6,014 nt of DNA from Proteobacteria bacterium UBA1847 (lineage in GTDB: Bacteria; Pseudomonadota; Gammaproteobacteria; Steroidobacterales; Woeseiaceae), in contig DDIP01000006.1 in assembly GCA_002338605.1 (NCBI GenBank), positions 1-6,014 on the forward strand. Direction: 5' to 3'. The position numbers and the translations under genes were made by a program. Every line of letters starts with the position of its first letter. Within the stretch, counting starts at the first letter, position 1. The notes under the pieces were generated by a model that did not search any database, had not been told where the DNA came from, and was given only the letters and a program-made list of their open reading frames with translations. Of the stretch, positions 6,008 to 6,014 are shown in pieces.

Positions 6008-6014
6008 CCAGAGT

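Noticed and set aside
1..6014. Mobile element, CRISPR, tRNA or rRNA
   Set aside because: No transposase or integrase reading frame, no terminal or spaced repeats, and no cloverleaf or rRNA-like stretch were seen; coding genes fill nearly all of the window.

Overview
The window holds six protein-coding genes, all on the minus strand, so transcription runs from high to low coordinates. There are no convincing plus-strand genes, RNA genes, insertion sequences or CRISPR arrays. The base composition is moderately GC-rich. The protein set is a NhaA antiporter, a P1B-type metal ATPase, a DUF4124 protein and a short MgtC/SapB protein, which suggests a chromosomal or island segment of a Gram-negative bacterium, most likely a gammaproteobacterium. 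That assignment is inference from protein families; no marker gene is present.

In transcription order, region 6007-1039 looks like one operon. It starts with a secreted DUF4124 protein (start close to the window edge). After a 52-nt gap comes an 809-residue P1B-4-like metal-exporting ATPase with SPC and HEGST motifs. Next is NhaA, whose start overlaps the ATPase stop by 8 nt. Last is a two-helix membrane protein carrying an AlbA_2 (Schlafen-type) domain, whose start overlaps the nhaA stop in an ATGA junction. A candidate hairpin plus T-run terminator (991-1016) lies 22 nt beyond the last stop codon.

Region 929-1 holds a short MgtC/SapB-family membrane protein (929-486). After a 169-nt spacer comes the first 105 codons of a putative lipoprotein that runs off the left edge. 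The spacer contains a possible promoter overlapped by an imperfect 20-bp palindrome, so the lipoprotein probably starts a new, regulated transcription unit.

Taken together, the window reads as a cation-homeostasis or metal-resistance cluster: divalent metal efflux by the ATPase, Na+/H+ exchange by NhaA, and MgtC, a family linked to Mg2+ limitation and acid stress. The least explained parts are the membrane-anchored AlbA_2 protein translationally coupled to nhaA, the ATPase amino terminus (two HMA-like folds without CxxC, then a His-rich linker), and the uncharacterised secreted or lipid-anchored proteins at both ends.
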